Part shown: positions 16,668 to 25,342 of the stretch, piece after piece
Layout of the letters: each line of letters begins with the position of its first letter
Position numbering within the stretch: the first letter of the stretch is position 1
From: Sediminicola sp037203765
GTDB taxonomy: Bacteria > Bacteroidota > Bacteroidia > Flavobacteriales > Flavobacteriaceae
Length of the DNA: 64,000 nt
Direction of reading: 5' to 3'
Assembly: GCF_037203765.1 (NCBI RefSeq)
Contig: NZ_JBBCAS010000001.1
Location: 62,001 to 126,000 of the forward strand
Position numbers and translations under genes: made by a program
Notes under the pieces: model-generated
The model's database searches: none
Told to the model about the DNA's origin: nothing
The model's input: only the letters and a program-made list of their open reading frames with translations

Positions 16668-18836
16668 CTAAAAATTTACGGTTGCGCCCACCAAAAAGTT
16701 TATTCCTGCCTGTGGATAGTAACCAGCCCCTTCGTAAGTAATAATGTTATTTGGATCAGAGTCATCATCATATGTATAGAAATAACCGTTGGACACATAC
16801 AACCTATCAAATACATTGTTTACCAATCCGGACAACACAATACTTTTTACAAAGGAATTTGTCGGTATTTCATATTGCACGTTAAGATCGGTCTGTGAAT
16901 ATGCACTTAATAAAGAATTTTCAGAATCAATATTACCCATGTATTGTTTGCCCACATATTTGGTTAGAATACTAAACTGCAGATTTTCTTTTGGCAAATA
17001 GCTTATTGCATTTCCAACAATTACGTTGGGCGAAAACGCAATATTGGTATCTCCCAATTCCCGTGAGACCCCATTTTTTTCAAACACAAAATCCTTGTTT
17101 CTATTGGAACTCAGGGCCACATTGGGTCTAATCCTGAATTGGTCCCCAAGGGATATTGTGGCATCTATCTCCAAGCCCATTCTATAGCTGTAATCAACAT
17201 TGGCACGCAAGGGGGCACCAACATCATTCAATGCTCCTGTCAACACCAATTGATCCTTATAATGCATATAATAAACATTGGTATTCCACTGTACTGCTGG
17301 AGAAACATAGCGCCATCCCAGCTCAAAATCATTGAGCTTTTCCGGTCTGGGGTTGATATTCTCATAATCATTCCTGTTGGGCTCCCTGTTGGCCCTAGCA
17401 TAGGATAGGTAAAAATTATTGTTGGGATCCAGATCAAAAGTAACGCCTGCTTTAGGGTTGAAAAAATTGAAGGTATCGTCTACCAAGCCAGTATCATCCC
17501 CATTTGCCGTATAGGCAACCCTTCTATATTGCAGGTCCCCATAGAGACTCCATTGGTCGTCCAAACTAAAATTGACTTTACTGAAGAAGTTAAAATCGGA
17601 TTTCGTGGAAGTATCATCGTAATAGCGGTCCCTATAATCACTATCACCTGTGAAACGGGCCCAAATAATTTCCCCAAAATGATCGCCTTCATAGTTGTTC
17701 CAACCTCCACCAAGAATCAAGTCGATCTTCTCATTGTTGTAGTTTGCCGAAAAAGTGGTTCCGTAAAAATCATTGTCAAGCCATCTTCTTCGTATGAGAT
17801 CCGTGGTATCCACCAACTCCCCGTTTACTGTTATCGGCTCAAAACCATAGTCGGCAAAATCCTCATCCTCTTTGAATTGTTCAAAATATCCTCTACCCTT
17901 GGTGTAGTGAACTGCCAAGTTGGTGCTCCATCTTTGGGACAACTGTTCGTTCCATAGCAATTGAAAATGATCCTGCTTGTAGTTATCCACCTCGTTGTCA
18001 TAGAATTGGGTATTGCCATTTTCATCAGTATAGATCCCAGCAAAATTGAAGGTCCTGTCCATTTCCAAGGTACCCTTATCTATCCCGTACCAAGATTGGT
18101 AGGTAATCTCATGACCCCCGAACAATAGGCCCTTTACCAAAGTATTGTCATCTTTATAGGCACCCTGTAAAAAGTACGATTCCAATTCAGAGGAAGCCCT
18201 ATCTATATAGCCATCGGAATTAATCCTGGACAAGCGTCCCGAGACCTCCACATGATCGTTCATAAGACCTGTACTGAATTTCAGGTTGTTGCGCAAGGTT
18301 CCAAAACTACCTATGGAAGAAGAAATTTGTGCATAAGCGTCTTCGGATACAGCATCGGTCAACAGGTTTATACTGGCACCAAATGCTCCCGCCCCGTTGG
18401 TAGAGGTACCTACCCCACGTTGCAACTGCAAACTTTCTGTTGAAGAGGCAAAATCAGGCATATTCACCCAAAAAGTACCATGGGATTCCGAGTCGTTATA
18501 AGGAATTCCATTGATGGTCACATTCACCCTGGTGGCGTCACTCCCACGCACTCGAATACCCGTATACCCTACGCCGGCACCAGCATCGGTTGTGGTCACC
18601 ACAGAAGGTAAAAAATTCATTAGGATGGGTATGTCCTGTCCCAAATTTCTAGGTTTGATCTGTTCCTTGGACAAATTGGAAAAGGTAACTGGTGATTCTT
18701 TGGTCACCCTAACGGCCGATACAAAGACCTCGTCCAAAGTGATTTTTTTACCCTCCAAAGAATCGATGGGTTGTTCTTGGCCGAAGCCCGCTAATGCGGC
18801 ACCGCATACAGCAACTGTTGTGAATAAAGTTTTCAT
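16668..18836 (-). CDS. TonB-dependent outer membrane receptor, probably for thiamine compounds
   Basis: A 722-residue TonB-dependent transporter: signal peptide (residues 1-19), plug domain (about 45-165, with IRVRGSDATRVNVTINGIPYND and GTSTNGAGAFGASINLLT) and a 22-strand barrel ending in an aromatic residue (VGATVNF). There is no N-terminal carboxypeptidase-like domain and no SusD partner. The upstream leader contains a TPP riboswitch, so expression should fall when intracellular thiamine pyrophosphate is high; this is the main evidence that the ligand is thiamine or a related compound. Thi-box-controlled receptors of this kind are established in Bacteroidota comparative genomics. Confidence 0.92.
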   Translation of the reverse strand: MKTLFTTVAVCGAALAGFGQEQPIDSLEGKKITLDEVFVSAVRVTKESPVTFSNLSKEQIKPRNLGQDIPILMNFLPSVVTTTDAGAGVGYTGIRVRGSDATRVNVTINGIPYNDSESHGTFWVNMPDFASSTESLQLQRGVGTSTNGAGAFGASINLLTDAVSEDAYAQISSSIGSFGTLRNNLKFSTGLMNDHVEVSGRLSRINSDGYIDRASSELESYFLQGAYKDDNTLVKGLLFGGHEITYQSWYGIDKGTLEMDRTFNFAGIYTDENGNTQFYDNEVDNYKQDHFQLLWNEQLSQRWSTNLAVHYTKGRGYFEQFKEDEDFADYGFEPITVNGELVDTTDLIRRRWLDNDFYGTTFSANYNNEKIDLILGGGWNNYEGDHFGEIIWARFTGDSDYRDRYYDDTSTKSDFNFFSKVNFSLDDQWSLYGDLQYRRVAYTANGDDTGLVDDTFNFFNPKAGVTFDLDPNNNFYLSYARANREPNRNDYENINPRPEKLNDFELGWRYVSPAVQWNTNVYYMHYKDQLVLTGALNDVGAPLRANVDYSYRMGLEIDATISLGDQFRIRPNVALSSNRNKDFVFEKNGVSRELGDTNIAFSPNVIVGNAISYLPKENLQFSILTKYVGKQYMGNIDSENSLLSAYSQTDLNVQYEIPTNSFVKSIVLSGLVNNVFDRLYVSNGYFYTYDDDSDPNNIITYEGAGYYPQAGINFLVGATVNF

Positions 18837-18949
18837 TCGTAAAATTAGTTACGAATAAAAGGGGCTGTTATTCTTGTTAAAAAATGATTTTTTGCTTTTT
18901 CCGACCACATATTTGAGTCGAAAATAAACGTTGGAAATTCCAAATCGCG

Positions 18950-19035
18950 ATTTTCGCATCCCTTGGCGGCATTACCCGCCCAGGTTCCTTGGGTATAATC
19001 TCAGCCTGCCGAAACAAGCACCCCTTTGAGACGGT
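18950..19035 (-). ncRNA. TPP riboswitch (thi-box)
   Basis: Read on the minus strand, the 5' leader of the TonB receptor contains the conserved TPP aptamer segments in the right order: GGGGTGC (19018-19024), GGCTGAGA with TACCC (about 18992-19008), GAACCTG (18982-18988), then GGGTAATGCCGCC and AAGGGATGC (about 18955-18978). These form the pyrimidine- and pyrophosphate-sensing arms. A small GCGA/TCGC hairpin (18946-18956) follows. No strong intrinsic terminator is visible before the ATG, so control may act on translation initiation. The rest of the 321-base gap to 19157 is leader and promoter sequence. Confidence 0.93.
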
Positions 19036-19036
19036 G

Positions 19037-19044
19037 CAAATTTA
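19037..19044 (-). promoter_or_regulatory. -7 element for the TPP-riboswitch transcript
   Basis: The minus strand reads TAAATTTG, a perfect TAnnTTTG box. Transcription would begin close to 19030, at the 5' edge of the aptamer. A clear TTG at the -33 position is not seen. Confidence 0.5.
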
Positions 19045-19157
19045 CATCCAGACATTAAGATTTCATAATAAAAAACCATATTTTAATGATTTGTTTCAAA
19101 ATCCTGCCATAGGGCCGCATACGTATGTATCAATAACAAGTATGGAGAATATCGCTC

Positions 19158-21629
19158 ATGAATAAATCCAAAAATAAGTTTAGGCTCAAAATAATATTCA
19201 GCTACCTGTTTCTAGGCATTCTGGCACTGGTCTCTGCCTTTTTTATATTCTCAGAAATCAGAACCTTTGTTTCTTATCGGACCTCCAATGACAACGAAGA
19301 CAAATTGGTGAAGACCGGTTCCTTGTTGACCGAATTATACGAAGCCGAAAGCCTTTCAAAAATAGCGTTACAAAAAAAAACACAGGGGTCCTTTTCTGCC
19401 TACACCCAAAAGATTGATTCCATTTACAGCGCCATTGATTCCATCAAAGGATTGACCAAAAGTGAACACCAAAAAGGGATGTTGGACAGTGTGCAGTACC
19501 TCCTTCAAAAAAAAGTGGGCAACAGTAAGGCATTGCTCAAACTAAAAATTAAAAATGAAGCCAATAGCACTATCGATAATGCCCTTAAGGAATTTAATAA
19601 AATTGAGGAATCCATGGGGAGAATTACCCCAGAGAGCCTAAACCCAAATTATGCCGACCTGCCCGAAAATGCCAAGATCGCTCTAAAAAAATGGGCGGAC
19701 TACCTGAGCGAAAATGTCCCCAAAGATTCTACAAATATTCCCGACGGCAAAAGAGTGGATTCCCTTCTGACAGCTTCCAGAACCCTACTGGATGAGGCCA
19801 AACAGAACAATACCAATAACCTGAGAACGGTTGCGCAAAAAGAACAGGAACTCAATAGGAACGATCTGGAAATCTCACAGCAATTACGAGGTATCATTGC
19901 CGCATTTGAGGAAGAGATCTTGACCAAGTCCTATAATGAGAACCTCATAAAACAGGCAGCCCTCACCAAAAGTATACGGCTGGCAGGTTTTGCAACCTTA
20001 TTGGGTTTTGCCATTGTTGGACTCTTTACCTTTTTAATTACCAAAGATTATTGGAGGGTACAATTGTTCAGGCAAAAATTGGAAAAAGAAAAGAAATACT
20101 CGGAATCGCTCTTAAAAAGCCGGGAACAGCTTATTTCAACGGTAAGCCATGATTTAAGGACACCACTGAACACCATTACCGGATATTCGGAATTAATGGA
20201 AAATGAGGGGCTGACTAGGCAGCAGGTCTCCTATCTTAAAAATATAAGATCCGCTTCTTCCTATGTGGATAGCCTAGTCAATGACCTTTTGGATTTCTCC
20301 AAGTTGGAAGCCGGGAAAATACTGGTACAAAACAAAGCCTTTATACTCTCCGAACTGATAAAAGAAACGGCAGAGAACCTAAAGGAACTCAACTCCCATA
20401 AGCCCATTGAACTTTTATTGAGTATTGATTCCCGATTGGAAAAACCCATAATGAGCGACCCTTTCCGGATACGTCAAATTCTGACCAACCTCATCAGTAA
20501 TGCCTTTAAGTTCACGGATCAGGGTTTTGTAAAAATTGAAGCTTCTGTGGTAACGGAGGCCAATGGCTTTTTTTATACGAATATCAAGATTATTGATTCT
20601 GGCATTGGTGTAAAAAAAGATAAGCAAGAGCACATTTTCAATGAATTTACCCAGGCCGAGGTACATACCGATAAAAAATACGGCGGGTATGGATTGGGAT
20701 TGACCATTACCAAAAAGTTGACGGAATTGCTCCATGGAAAAATCAGTATAAAGAGTGATGGTATAAAGGGGAGCGAATTTATTATTGAACTTCCGTTGCA
20801 AATTTCCAATGCCCCCTTAAAGGAGTCTGCCATCACAACACTGAAGCCACAGGAAGGATTGCGCATTTTGATCATCGATGATGATCCCGCCATGTTAAAA
20901 TTACTTTCCGAAGTCTGTCGAAATCTACAGATCTCTACCCGTACTTTTTCTGACTTCAAGGCTATTGGAAAGCATTCTTCCCTTCATTATGATCTGGTGT
21001 TGACAGACATACAAATGCCAAATATAACAGGCTTTGAAGTGTTGAAAAAATTAAGGGAAGGTAACTATGACCACTATCGGCAACAACCGATAATTGCTAT
21101 GACAGGCAGGAAAGATTTGGAGGAAAATGACTATTTGGAGGCCGGATTTTCTGCTGTCCTTTTGAAGCCCTTTGCGAAAGACTCCTTCCTGAAAGTGCTA
21201 GCCCAATTATTTCCCAAAAAAGTTGAGGAACAAAAGAAAGAAAGCCGGTCGAAATCAATCCAACCGTCCTCAACAATTTTTAGTTTGGAGGTCATAAACT
21301 CATTTTTGGGGGACAATAAGACGGCCCTCCATGAGGTATTGAACACGTTCATCGCGGATGTCAATTTAAATTTGCAAGAGCTTAAAGGTGCTGTAGATAG
21401 TAGCGACCAAAAGGGGATCAATGCCACTTCCCACAGAATGTTACCTATGTTCCGACAATTAAAGGCCAACGATGTTGTCCCAATATTGGAACGCCTGGAA
21501 GTACTCAAACAAGACGAAATGGATCCACAGGAACTAAAAAAATCCTACCGAGACCTCAAAAACAAAACTACCGTACTGCTCCTTGCCATTACGGCCTATA
21601 TGGCTAAAGATCCAATTTATAATGACTGA
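19158..21629 (+). CDS. hybrid histidine kinase with receiver and Hpt domains
   Basis: An 823-residue membrane kinase. A first membrane segment (about residues 10-28), a large helical extracytoplasmic sensor (about 30-270), and a second segment (about 275-297) precede the kinase core (SHDLRTPLNTITGYSE, His near residue 330), HATPase_c (LTNLISNAFKF; DSGIGVKKDKQEHIFNEF; GGYGLGLTITKKL), a receiver domain (IIDDDPAML near 573; phosphoacceptor in LVLTDIQMPN near residue 616) and a C-terminal Hpt domain (ATSHRMLPMF, His near 758). The built-in phosphorelay needs an external receiver; the convergent sigma-54 regulator, whose 3' end overlaps by 26 bases, is the obvious partner. Confidence 0.92.
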   Translation: MNKSKNKFRLKIIFSYLFLGILALVSAFFIFSEIRTFVSYRTSNDNEDKLVKTGSLLTELYEAESLSKIALQKKTQGSFSAYTQKIDSIYSAIDSIKGLTKSEHQKGMLDSVQYLLQKKVGNSKALLKLKIKNEANSTIDNALKEFNKIEESMGRITPESLNPNYADLPENAKIALKKWADYLSENVPKDSTNIPDGKRVDSLLTASRTLLDEAKQNNTNNLRTVAQKEQELNRNDLEISQQLRGIIAAFEEEILTKSYNENLIKQAALTKSIRLAGFATLLGFAIVGLFTFLITKDYWRVQLFRQKLEKEKKYSESLLKSREQLISTVSHDLRTPLNTITGYSELMENEGLTRQQVSYLKNIRSASSYVDSLVNDLLDFSKLEAGKILVQNKAFILSELIKETAENLKELNSHKPIELLLSIDSRLEKPIMSDPFRIRQILTNLISNAFKFTDQGFVKIEASVVTEANGFFYTNIKIIDSGIGVKKDKQEHIFNEFTQAEVHTDKKYGGYGLGLTITKKLTELLHGKISIKSDGIKGSEFIIELPLQISNAPLKESAITTLKPQEGLRILIIDDDPAMLKLLSEVCRNLQISTRTFSDFKAIGKHSSLHYDLVLTDIQMPNITGFEVLKKLREGNYDHYRQQPIIAMTGRKDLEENDYLEAGFSAVLLKPFAKDSFLKVLAQLFPKKVEEQKKESRSKSIQPSSTIFSLEVINSFLGDNKTALHEVLNTFIADVNLNLQELKGAVDSSDQKGINATSHRMLPMFRQLKANDVVPILERLEVLKQDEMDPQELKKSYRDLKNKTTVLLLAITAYMAKDPIYND

Positions 21630-22965
21630 TCTTGTTGTAAAGTGTCTTTCTGGTAACCTGTAGTAATTTAGCCGCCTTGGACTTATTAAAATTGGTTTGT
21701 TTAAGCGCTTTTAATATTTGTTCCTTCTCATAGTTTTCTTTTGAGAAATTCTCTATTTCCTCGGGCTTCTCCTTGGGCTGTACTATTTCCTTTGGCAAAG
21801 CACTGATCTCAACATAGTTGCCCACAGTGAGCAACACCGACCGTTTGATAACATTCTGAAGTTCCCTTAAGTTTCCTGGCCAATGGTACGCCTGAAATGC
21901 CGTTTTTACCTCTTGGGAAAATCCTTGGACATCTTTGCCCAGAGCTATATTCGCTTTCTTTAAAAAGAAATCTGTGAACAGGAACAAATCTTCTATTCTA
22001 TCCTCCAAAGAAGGAATTTCTATGGTAAACTCATTTAATCTGTGATAGAGGTCCTCCCTAAAATTTCCCTTTTCTACAGCTTCCAATAAATCCTCATTGG
22101 TTGCCGAAAGAATCCGTACATCAATCTTGATTTCCTTGGTGCTTCCTACGCGCTTGATCTTCCGCTCTTGAAGGGCCCTCAATAACTGGATCTGATTTCC
22201 ATAGGACAGGTTGCCTATTTCGTCCAAGAATAAGGTTCCTCCATTTGCCGCTTCAAAATGCCCCACCTTGTCTTCCACGGCTCCTGTAAAACTTCCTTTA
22301 ACGTGCCCAAAGAACTCGCTTGTAGCCAGTTCCTTGGGAATGGCACCACAGTCTACCGCCGCAAAATTATAATCCTTTCTTTTACTCTGGTCATGTATGG
22401 CCTTGGCCGTAACTTCCTTCCCAGTGCCACTTTCACCGGTAATTAGAATGGACATATCCGTGGGAGCAACCAGCTGAATGTATTCCTCCAACTTGCGTGA
22501 AGCTTCACTCATGCCACGGATCACCCCATCCGTCGCCATAGGTGCTGTATGGGATGGTACAATTTCCTTTTCTTTTTTGGTGGGGGTATCGGTTGGAGTG
22601 TTACTTTTCGCATTTAGTGAATTAGCAATGACCATCACAATTTCCTCCGGAGTGAAAGGCTTGGAAATATAATCAAAAGCACCTTTTTTCATGGCATCTA
22701 CTGCTGTACCCACCTCAGCATAACCGGTCATAACAATCACAGGAATAGTGGCGTGCTTCTCCTTAATGTCTGCCAATAAATTAATTCCATCATAGTCCGG
22801 CAACCTCAAATCCGTAAGGACCAGATCAAAGGACGACATCCCAATTTTTACCTTTGCATCCGCAGCGGAAAAACTGGTATCCACATTATAGCCCTTCTTG
22901 GTCAGAAACTTTTGCAACATCTGACAAAAGGCAGCGTCATCTTCGATGATCAATATTTTGGACAT
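21604..22965 (-). CDS. sigma-54-dependent response regulator (NtrC family)
   Basis: A 453-residue activator with receiver domain (residues 1-120; DLVLTDLRLPDYDG with the phosphoacceptor Asp near 52), AAA+ domain (about 145-370; Walker A GESGTGKE, the sigma-54-contacting loop as GSFTGA, Walker B GGTLFLDEIG) and a Fis-type helix-turn-helix (about 415-453; NKSKAAKLLQVTRKTLYNKI). It keeps all features needed to activate sigma-54 RNA polymerase. It overlaps the hybrid kinase 3' end by 26 bases, and the PepSY-like array begins about 200 bp upstream of it on the same strand. Those five genes are the best candidate targets. Confidence 0.93.
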   Translation of the reverse strand: MSKILIIEDDAAFCQMLQKFLTKKGYNVDTSFSAADAKVKIGMSSFDLVLTDLRLPDYDGINLLADIKEKHATIPVIVMTGYAEVGTAVDAMKKGAFDYISKPFTPEEIVMVIANSLNAKSNTPTDTPTKKEKEIVPSHTAPMATDGVIRGMSEASRKLEEYIQLVAPTDMSILITGESGTGKEVTAKAIHDQSKRKDYNFAAVDCGAIPKELATSEFFGHVKGSFTGAVEDKVGHFEAANGGTLFLDEIGNLSYGNQIQLLRALQERKIKRVGSTKEIKIDVRILSATNEDLLEAVEKGNFREDLYHRLNEFTIEIPSLEDRIEDLFLFTDFFLKKANIALGKDVQGFSQEVKTAFQAYHWPGNLRELQNVIKRSVLLTVGNYVEISALPKEIVQPKEKPEEIENFSKENYEKEQILKALKQTNFNKSKAAKLLQVTRKTLYNKISHYKLDL

Positions 22966-23119
22966 ATGGCTTTAACTCAAATTATTATTCCCGTAAAATT
23001 AAGATTTGCAAACCACTTCGATTTTAATTATTTCATAAAATACTAACCCAATCGAAAATAGCTCATCAAAGAAATGGGTAATAATTTTTGCTTTAAGACC
23101 CTTGAATTATTATCAAAAA

Positions 23120-23152
23120 GAAAGGGAGCCGTACTTATACAGCTCCCTTTTC
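23120..23152 (-). terminator. terminator of PepSY-like gene 1
   Basis: On the minus strand, AAAGGGAGC and GCTCCCTTT arms flank a 12-base loop and are followed by a T-rich run, 30 bases after the stop at 23182. The sequence differs from the other four array terminators. Confidence 0.75.
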
Positions 23153-23181
23153 AACCAAACTAAAAACTATTTAACCTTTTA

Positions 23182-23484
23182 CTACAACTCCAACCATTTA
23201 CCGTTCTCATCGGCATACAAGGTACCTTCCGTACCATCCTGCAATGTTACTTCCAATTTATACTGCTTGTCCTTGTTTACATAGGCCTTACTGATGGTCG
23301 CCGTAGGATAATTTGTTGAAAGTGCCGTAGCTACCGCTTCTGGCAATGCGCTGCTTTCAATTTCCGTGTAGCCATCCTGTATAGATACTTCTGAAGTTAC
23401 GCCAACGTTTGCCGTTGTCGAATTTTGTGCGAATGCAGATAAACTTCCTATGGTCAATGCTGTTACTAAAAATAACTTTCTCAT
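23182..23484 (-). CDS. secreted PepSY-like protein, array gene 1
   Basis: A 100-residue protein with a signal peptide (residues 1-19, cleavage after SAFA) and a single PepSY-like/DUF2874-type domain: EIESSALPEAVATAL (about 42-56), a short helix, then strands SKAYVNKDKQYKLEV and GTLYADENGKWLEL at the C-terminus. Domains of this type are common in secreted or periplasmic Bacteroidota proteins and resemble beta-lactamase-inhibitor folds; their role is not well defined. Nearly identical to array genes 2 and 4. It has its own promoter-like element and terminator, so it is probably monocistronic. Confidence 0.88.
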   Translation of the reverse strand: MRKLFLVTALTIGSLSAFAQNSTTANVGVTSEVSIQDGYTEIESSALPEAVATALSTNYPTATISKAYVNKDKQYKLEVTLQDGTEGTLYADENGKWLEL

Positions 23485-23522
23485 CTTATTTATATTTTAA
23501 TGGTTAAACTCATTATATCCAT

Positions 23523-23538
23523 TGAAAAAATGATACCG
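23523..23538 (-). promoter_or_regulatory. sigma-54-like -24/-12 element, array gene 1
   Basis: Minus strand reads CGGTAT, 5 bases, TTTCA, against the consensus TGGCAC, 5 bases, TTGCA: the GG and the -12 C are kept at the correct 10-base spacing, the -12 G is not. A transcript would start about 28 bases before the ATG. An overlapping sigma-70-like reading (TTCGGT, 17 bases, TATAAT at 23512-23540) is also possible. Confidence 0.5.
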
Positions 23539-23626
23539 AACTATACAATTGCGAATCAATACATTGCAATTGCTTGATTATCAATATTATATATTTTTTG
23601 AACACCCTGGAACTCCAATTCAATTT

Positions 23627-23662
23627 GTGTAATGGTGTGTAATTCTGTGCACCTATGTGTAA
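23627..23662. promoter_or_regulatory. upstream repeated element, array gene 1
   Basis: GTGTA occurs three times, starting at 23627, 23637 and 23657, i.e. spaced 10 and 20 bases apart, on one face of the helix. The last copy starts 120 bases above the GG of the -24 element. The location suits an activator (enhancer) site. Confidence 0.55.
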
Positions 23663-23693
23663 CGAAACAATTCCTGAGCTCATGGAATCAAAT

Positions 23694-23724
23694 AAAAAAA
23701 GAGGCTGCATTGCTGCAACCTCCT
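23694..23724 (-). terminator. terminator of PepSY-like gene 2
   Basis: Minus strand: GAGGTTGCA and TGCAGCCTC arms around a 4-base loop, followed by seven T residues. Located 36 bases after the stop of gene 2. Confidence 0.85.
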
Positions 23725-23759
23725 TTAAACCAAACTAAAAAAAACCAACTCAATATTTT

Positions 23760-24062
23760 CTACATCTCCAACCAATTCCCATTTTCATCGGCATAAATGG
23801 TCGCTACTGCACCATCTTTCAACATCACTTCCAATTTATACTGCTTGTCCTTGTTTACATAGGCCTTACTGATAGTGGCCGTGGGATAATCTGTTGTAAG
23901 TGCCGTAGCTACCGCTTCTGGCAATGCGCTGCTTTCAATTTCCGTATACCCATCTTGGATGGATACATCCGCTGTTACACCAACGTTGGCCGTGGTTGAA
24001 TTTTGTGCGAATGCGGATAAACTTCCTATGGTCAATGCTGTTACCAAAAATAACTTTCTCAT
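23760..24062 (-). CDS. secreted PepSY-like protein, array gene 2
   Basis: A 100-residue paralogue of array gene 1 with the same signal peptide (cleavage after SAFA) and PepSY-like domain. Differences are concentrated in the last 20 residues (KDGAVATIYADENGNWLEM instead of QDGTEGTLYADENGKWLEL), so if the protein has a binding surface, the C-terminal strands are where it varies. Own promoter-like element and terminator. Confidence 0.88.
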   Translation of the reverse strand: MRKLFLVTALTIGSLSAFAQNSTTANVGVTADVSIQDGYTEIESSALPEAVATALTTDYPTATISKAYVNKDKQYKLEVMLKDGAVATIYADENGNWLEM

Positions 24063-24100
24063 CTTATTTATATTTTAAAGGTTAAACTTATTATATCTAT

Positions 24101-24116
24101 TGAAAAAATGATACCG
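24101..24116 (-). promoter_or_regulatory. sigma-54-like -24/-12 element, array gene 2
   Basis: Minus strand reads CGGTAT, CATTT, TTTCA, identical to gene 1 in the element and at the same distance from the ATG (about 39 bases from the -12 box). Confidence 0.5.
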
Positions 24117-24201
24117 GTCTTTACCATCACCAAACATTTCGCTGCAAATTACTGATCTTCAACCTATTAAATTTTATAGGTTCAATCTGATAAAATTCTA
24201 G

Positions 24202-24240
24202 GTGTATAATAATGCGTAATTCTGCCCAACAAAGTGTATC
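24202..24240. promoter_or_regulatory. upstream repeated element, array gene 2
   Basis: GTGTA at 24202, GCGTA at 24214 and GTGTA at 24234 (spacings 12 and 20). The block GTAATTCTG following the middle copy is identical in array genes 1-4. The last copy is 119 bases above the GG of the promoter element. Confidence 0.55.
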
Positions 24241-24271
24241 CTTTATACAGCTCCTTATTTTAAAATAACCT

Positions 24272-24302
24272 AAAAAAAGAGGCCGCATTGCTGCAGCCTC
24301 CC
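24272..24302 (-). terminator. terminator of PepSY-like gene 3
   Basis: Minus strand: GAGGCTGCA and TGCGGCCTC arms around a 4-base loop, followed by seven T residues, 30 bases after the stop of gene 3. Confidence 0.85.
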
Positions 24303-24331
24303 TAAAACCAAACTAAAAACCAATTCCAATG

Positions 24332-24634
24332 CTACATTTTCAACCATTTAACATCATCATCGGCATACAATGTATCCAAGACACCATCCTTCAATATCAC
24401 TTCCAATTTATACTGCCTGTCCTTGTTCATATAGACCTTACTGATGACTGCCTTGGGATAATCTGTTGAAAGAGCCATTGCTACGGTTTCTGGCAATGCA
24501 CTGTTTTCTATTTCTGTATACCCATCTTGCATGCATACTTCTGATGCTGCGTCTGTATTTGCCGTTTCCTTATTGGGTTCAAAAGCTGAAAAAATAACTA
24601 TTGTCAATGCTGATAATAAATATAGCTTTCTCAT
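24332..24634 (-). CDS. diverged PepSY-like protein, array gene 3
   Basis: A 100-residue paralogue, alignable end to end with genes 1, 2 and 4 but clearly diverged. The signal region reads LTIVIFSAFEPNKE where the others have LTIGSLSAFAQNS, so the Ala-x-Ala cleavage site is lost and the protein may stay membrane-tethered or be poorly exported. The C-terminal DENGNW motif has become DDDVKW. The reading frame is intact and promoter and terminator are kept, so it is either evolving a new role or at an early stage of decay. Confidence 0.8.
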   Translation of the reverse strand: MRKLYLLSALTIVIFSAFEPNKETANTDAASEVCMQDGYTEIENSALPETVAMALSTDYPKAVISKVYMNKDRQYKLEVILKDGVLDTLYADDDVKWLKM

Positions 24635-24670
24635 TATTTACTTATTTTTTATTAATCATCTTAGATCCAT

Positions 24671-24686
24671 TGTAAAAATGATGCCG
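24671..24686 (-). promoter_or_regulatory. sigma-54-like -24/-12 element, array gene 3
   Basis: Minus strand reads CGGCAT, CATTT, TTACA; the -24 half is closer to TGGCAC than in genes 1, 2 and 4. Confidence 0.5.
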
Positions 24687-24771
24687 AACTTCAAAAGCCA
24701 ACAGCATCTCAATTCAATGTCTTCATTATGAGAGTCTTATGTTTTGTTGCGATAATTTGATAAAATTCAAG

Positions 24772-24808
24772 ATGTATAATAGTGCGTAATTCTGCTCAAT
24801 TTAGGGCA
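24772..24808. promoter_or_regulatory. upstream repeated element, array gene 3 (degenerate)
   Basis: ATGTA at 24772, GCGTA at 24784 with the shared GTAATTCTG block, and a degenerate third copy (GGGCA at 24804). Spacing is the same as in gene 2, but the third half-site is lost, in line with the drift of this gene. Confidence 0.45.
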
Positions 24809-24836
24809 TCGTCATTACAGCTTATCCTAATCCCGC

Positions 24837-24864
24837 AAAAGAGGCTGCATTGCTGCAGCCTCCT
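24837..24864 (-). terminator. terminator of PepSY-like gene 4
   Basis: Minus strand: perfect GAGGCTGCA / TGCAGCCTC arms with a 4-base loop, then a short T run, 36 bases after the stop of gene 4. Confidence 0.85.
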
Positions 24865-24899
24865 TCAAACCAAACTAAAAAAAACCAACTCAAGATTTT

Positions 24900-25202
24900 C
24901 TACATTTCCAGCCAATTTCCGTTCTCATCGGCATACAAAGTATCCGAGGTTCCATCACTCAATGCAACTTCCAATTTATACTGCTTATCCTTGTTCACAA
25001 AAGCCTTACTTACGGTTGCCGTTGGATAGTCTGTTGCAATTGCCGTGGCTACCGCCTCTGGCAATGCGCTGCTTTCAATTTCCGTATACCCATCTTGGAT
25101 GGATATTTCAGCTGTTACACCGGCGTTGGCCGTGGTTGAATTCTGTGCGAATGCGGATAAACTTCCTATAGTCAATGCTGTTACCAAAAATAACTTTCTC
25201 AT
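24900..25202 (-). CDS. secreted PepSY-like protein, array gene 4
   Basis: A 100-residue paralogue of genes 1 and 2 with the same signal peptide and domain; the C-terminal strands again differ most (SDGTSDTLYADENGNWLEM). Its leader and -24/-12-like element match genes 1-3, and the upstream element additionally contains a perfect GTGTA, 5 bases, TACAC dyad. Confidence 0.88.
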   Translation of the reverse strand: MRKLFLVTALTIGSLSAFAQNSTTANAGVTAEISIQDGYTEIESSALPEAVATAIATDYPTATVSKAFVNKDKQYKLEVALSDGTSDTLYADENGNWLEM

Positions 25203-25240
25203 CTTATGTATATTTTAAAGGTTAAACTTATTATAGCTAT

Positions 25241-25256
25241 TGAAAGAATGATACCG
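25241..25256 (-). promoter_or_regulatory. sigma-54-like -24/-12 element, array gene 4
   Basis: Minus strand reads CGGTAT, CATTC, TTTCA, in the same position relative to the ATG as in genes 1-3. Confidence 0.5.
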
Positions 25257-25342
25257 AACTTTACAATTCAACAGCATTTGAATGCAATTCCTTCATAATG
25301 AGTATCTTAAATATATTTTCTTATATATGGACCGAATTCCAC

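Noticed and set aside
17529..17957. 142-codon plus-strand frame within the TonB receptor gene
   Set aside because: Lies antisense to a full, well-recognised coding sequence and has no recognisable domain or start.
23505..23540. Plain sigma-70 promoter (TTCGGT, 17 bases, TATAAT) as the only promoter of the array genes
   Set aside because: Possible for genes 1, 2 and 4, but gene 3 has TCTAAG at the -10 and gene 5 lacks it, while the -24/-12 reading aligns in all five; the alternative is kept in the entry.
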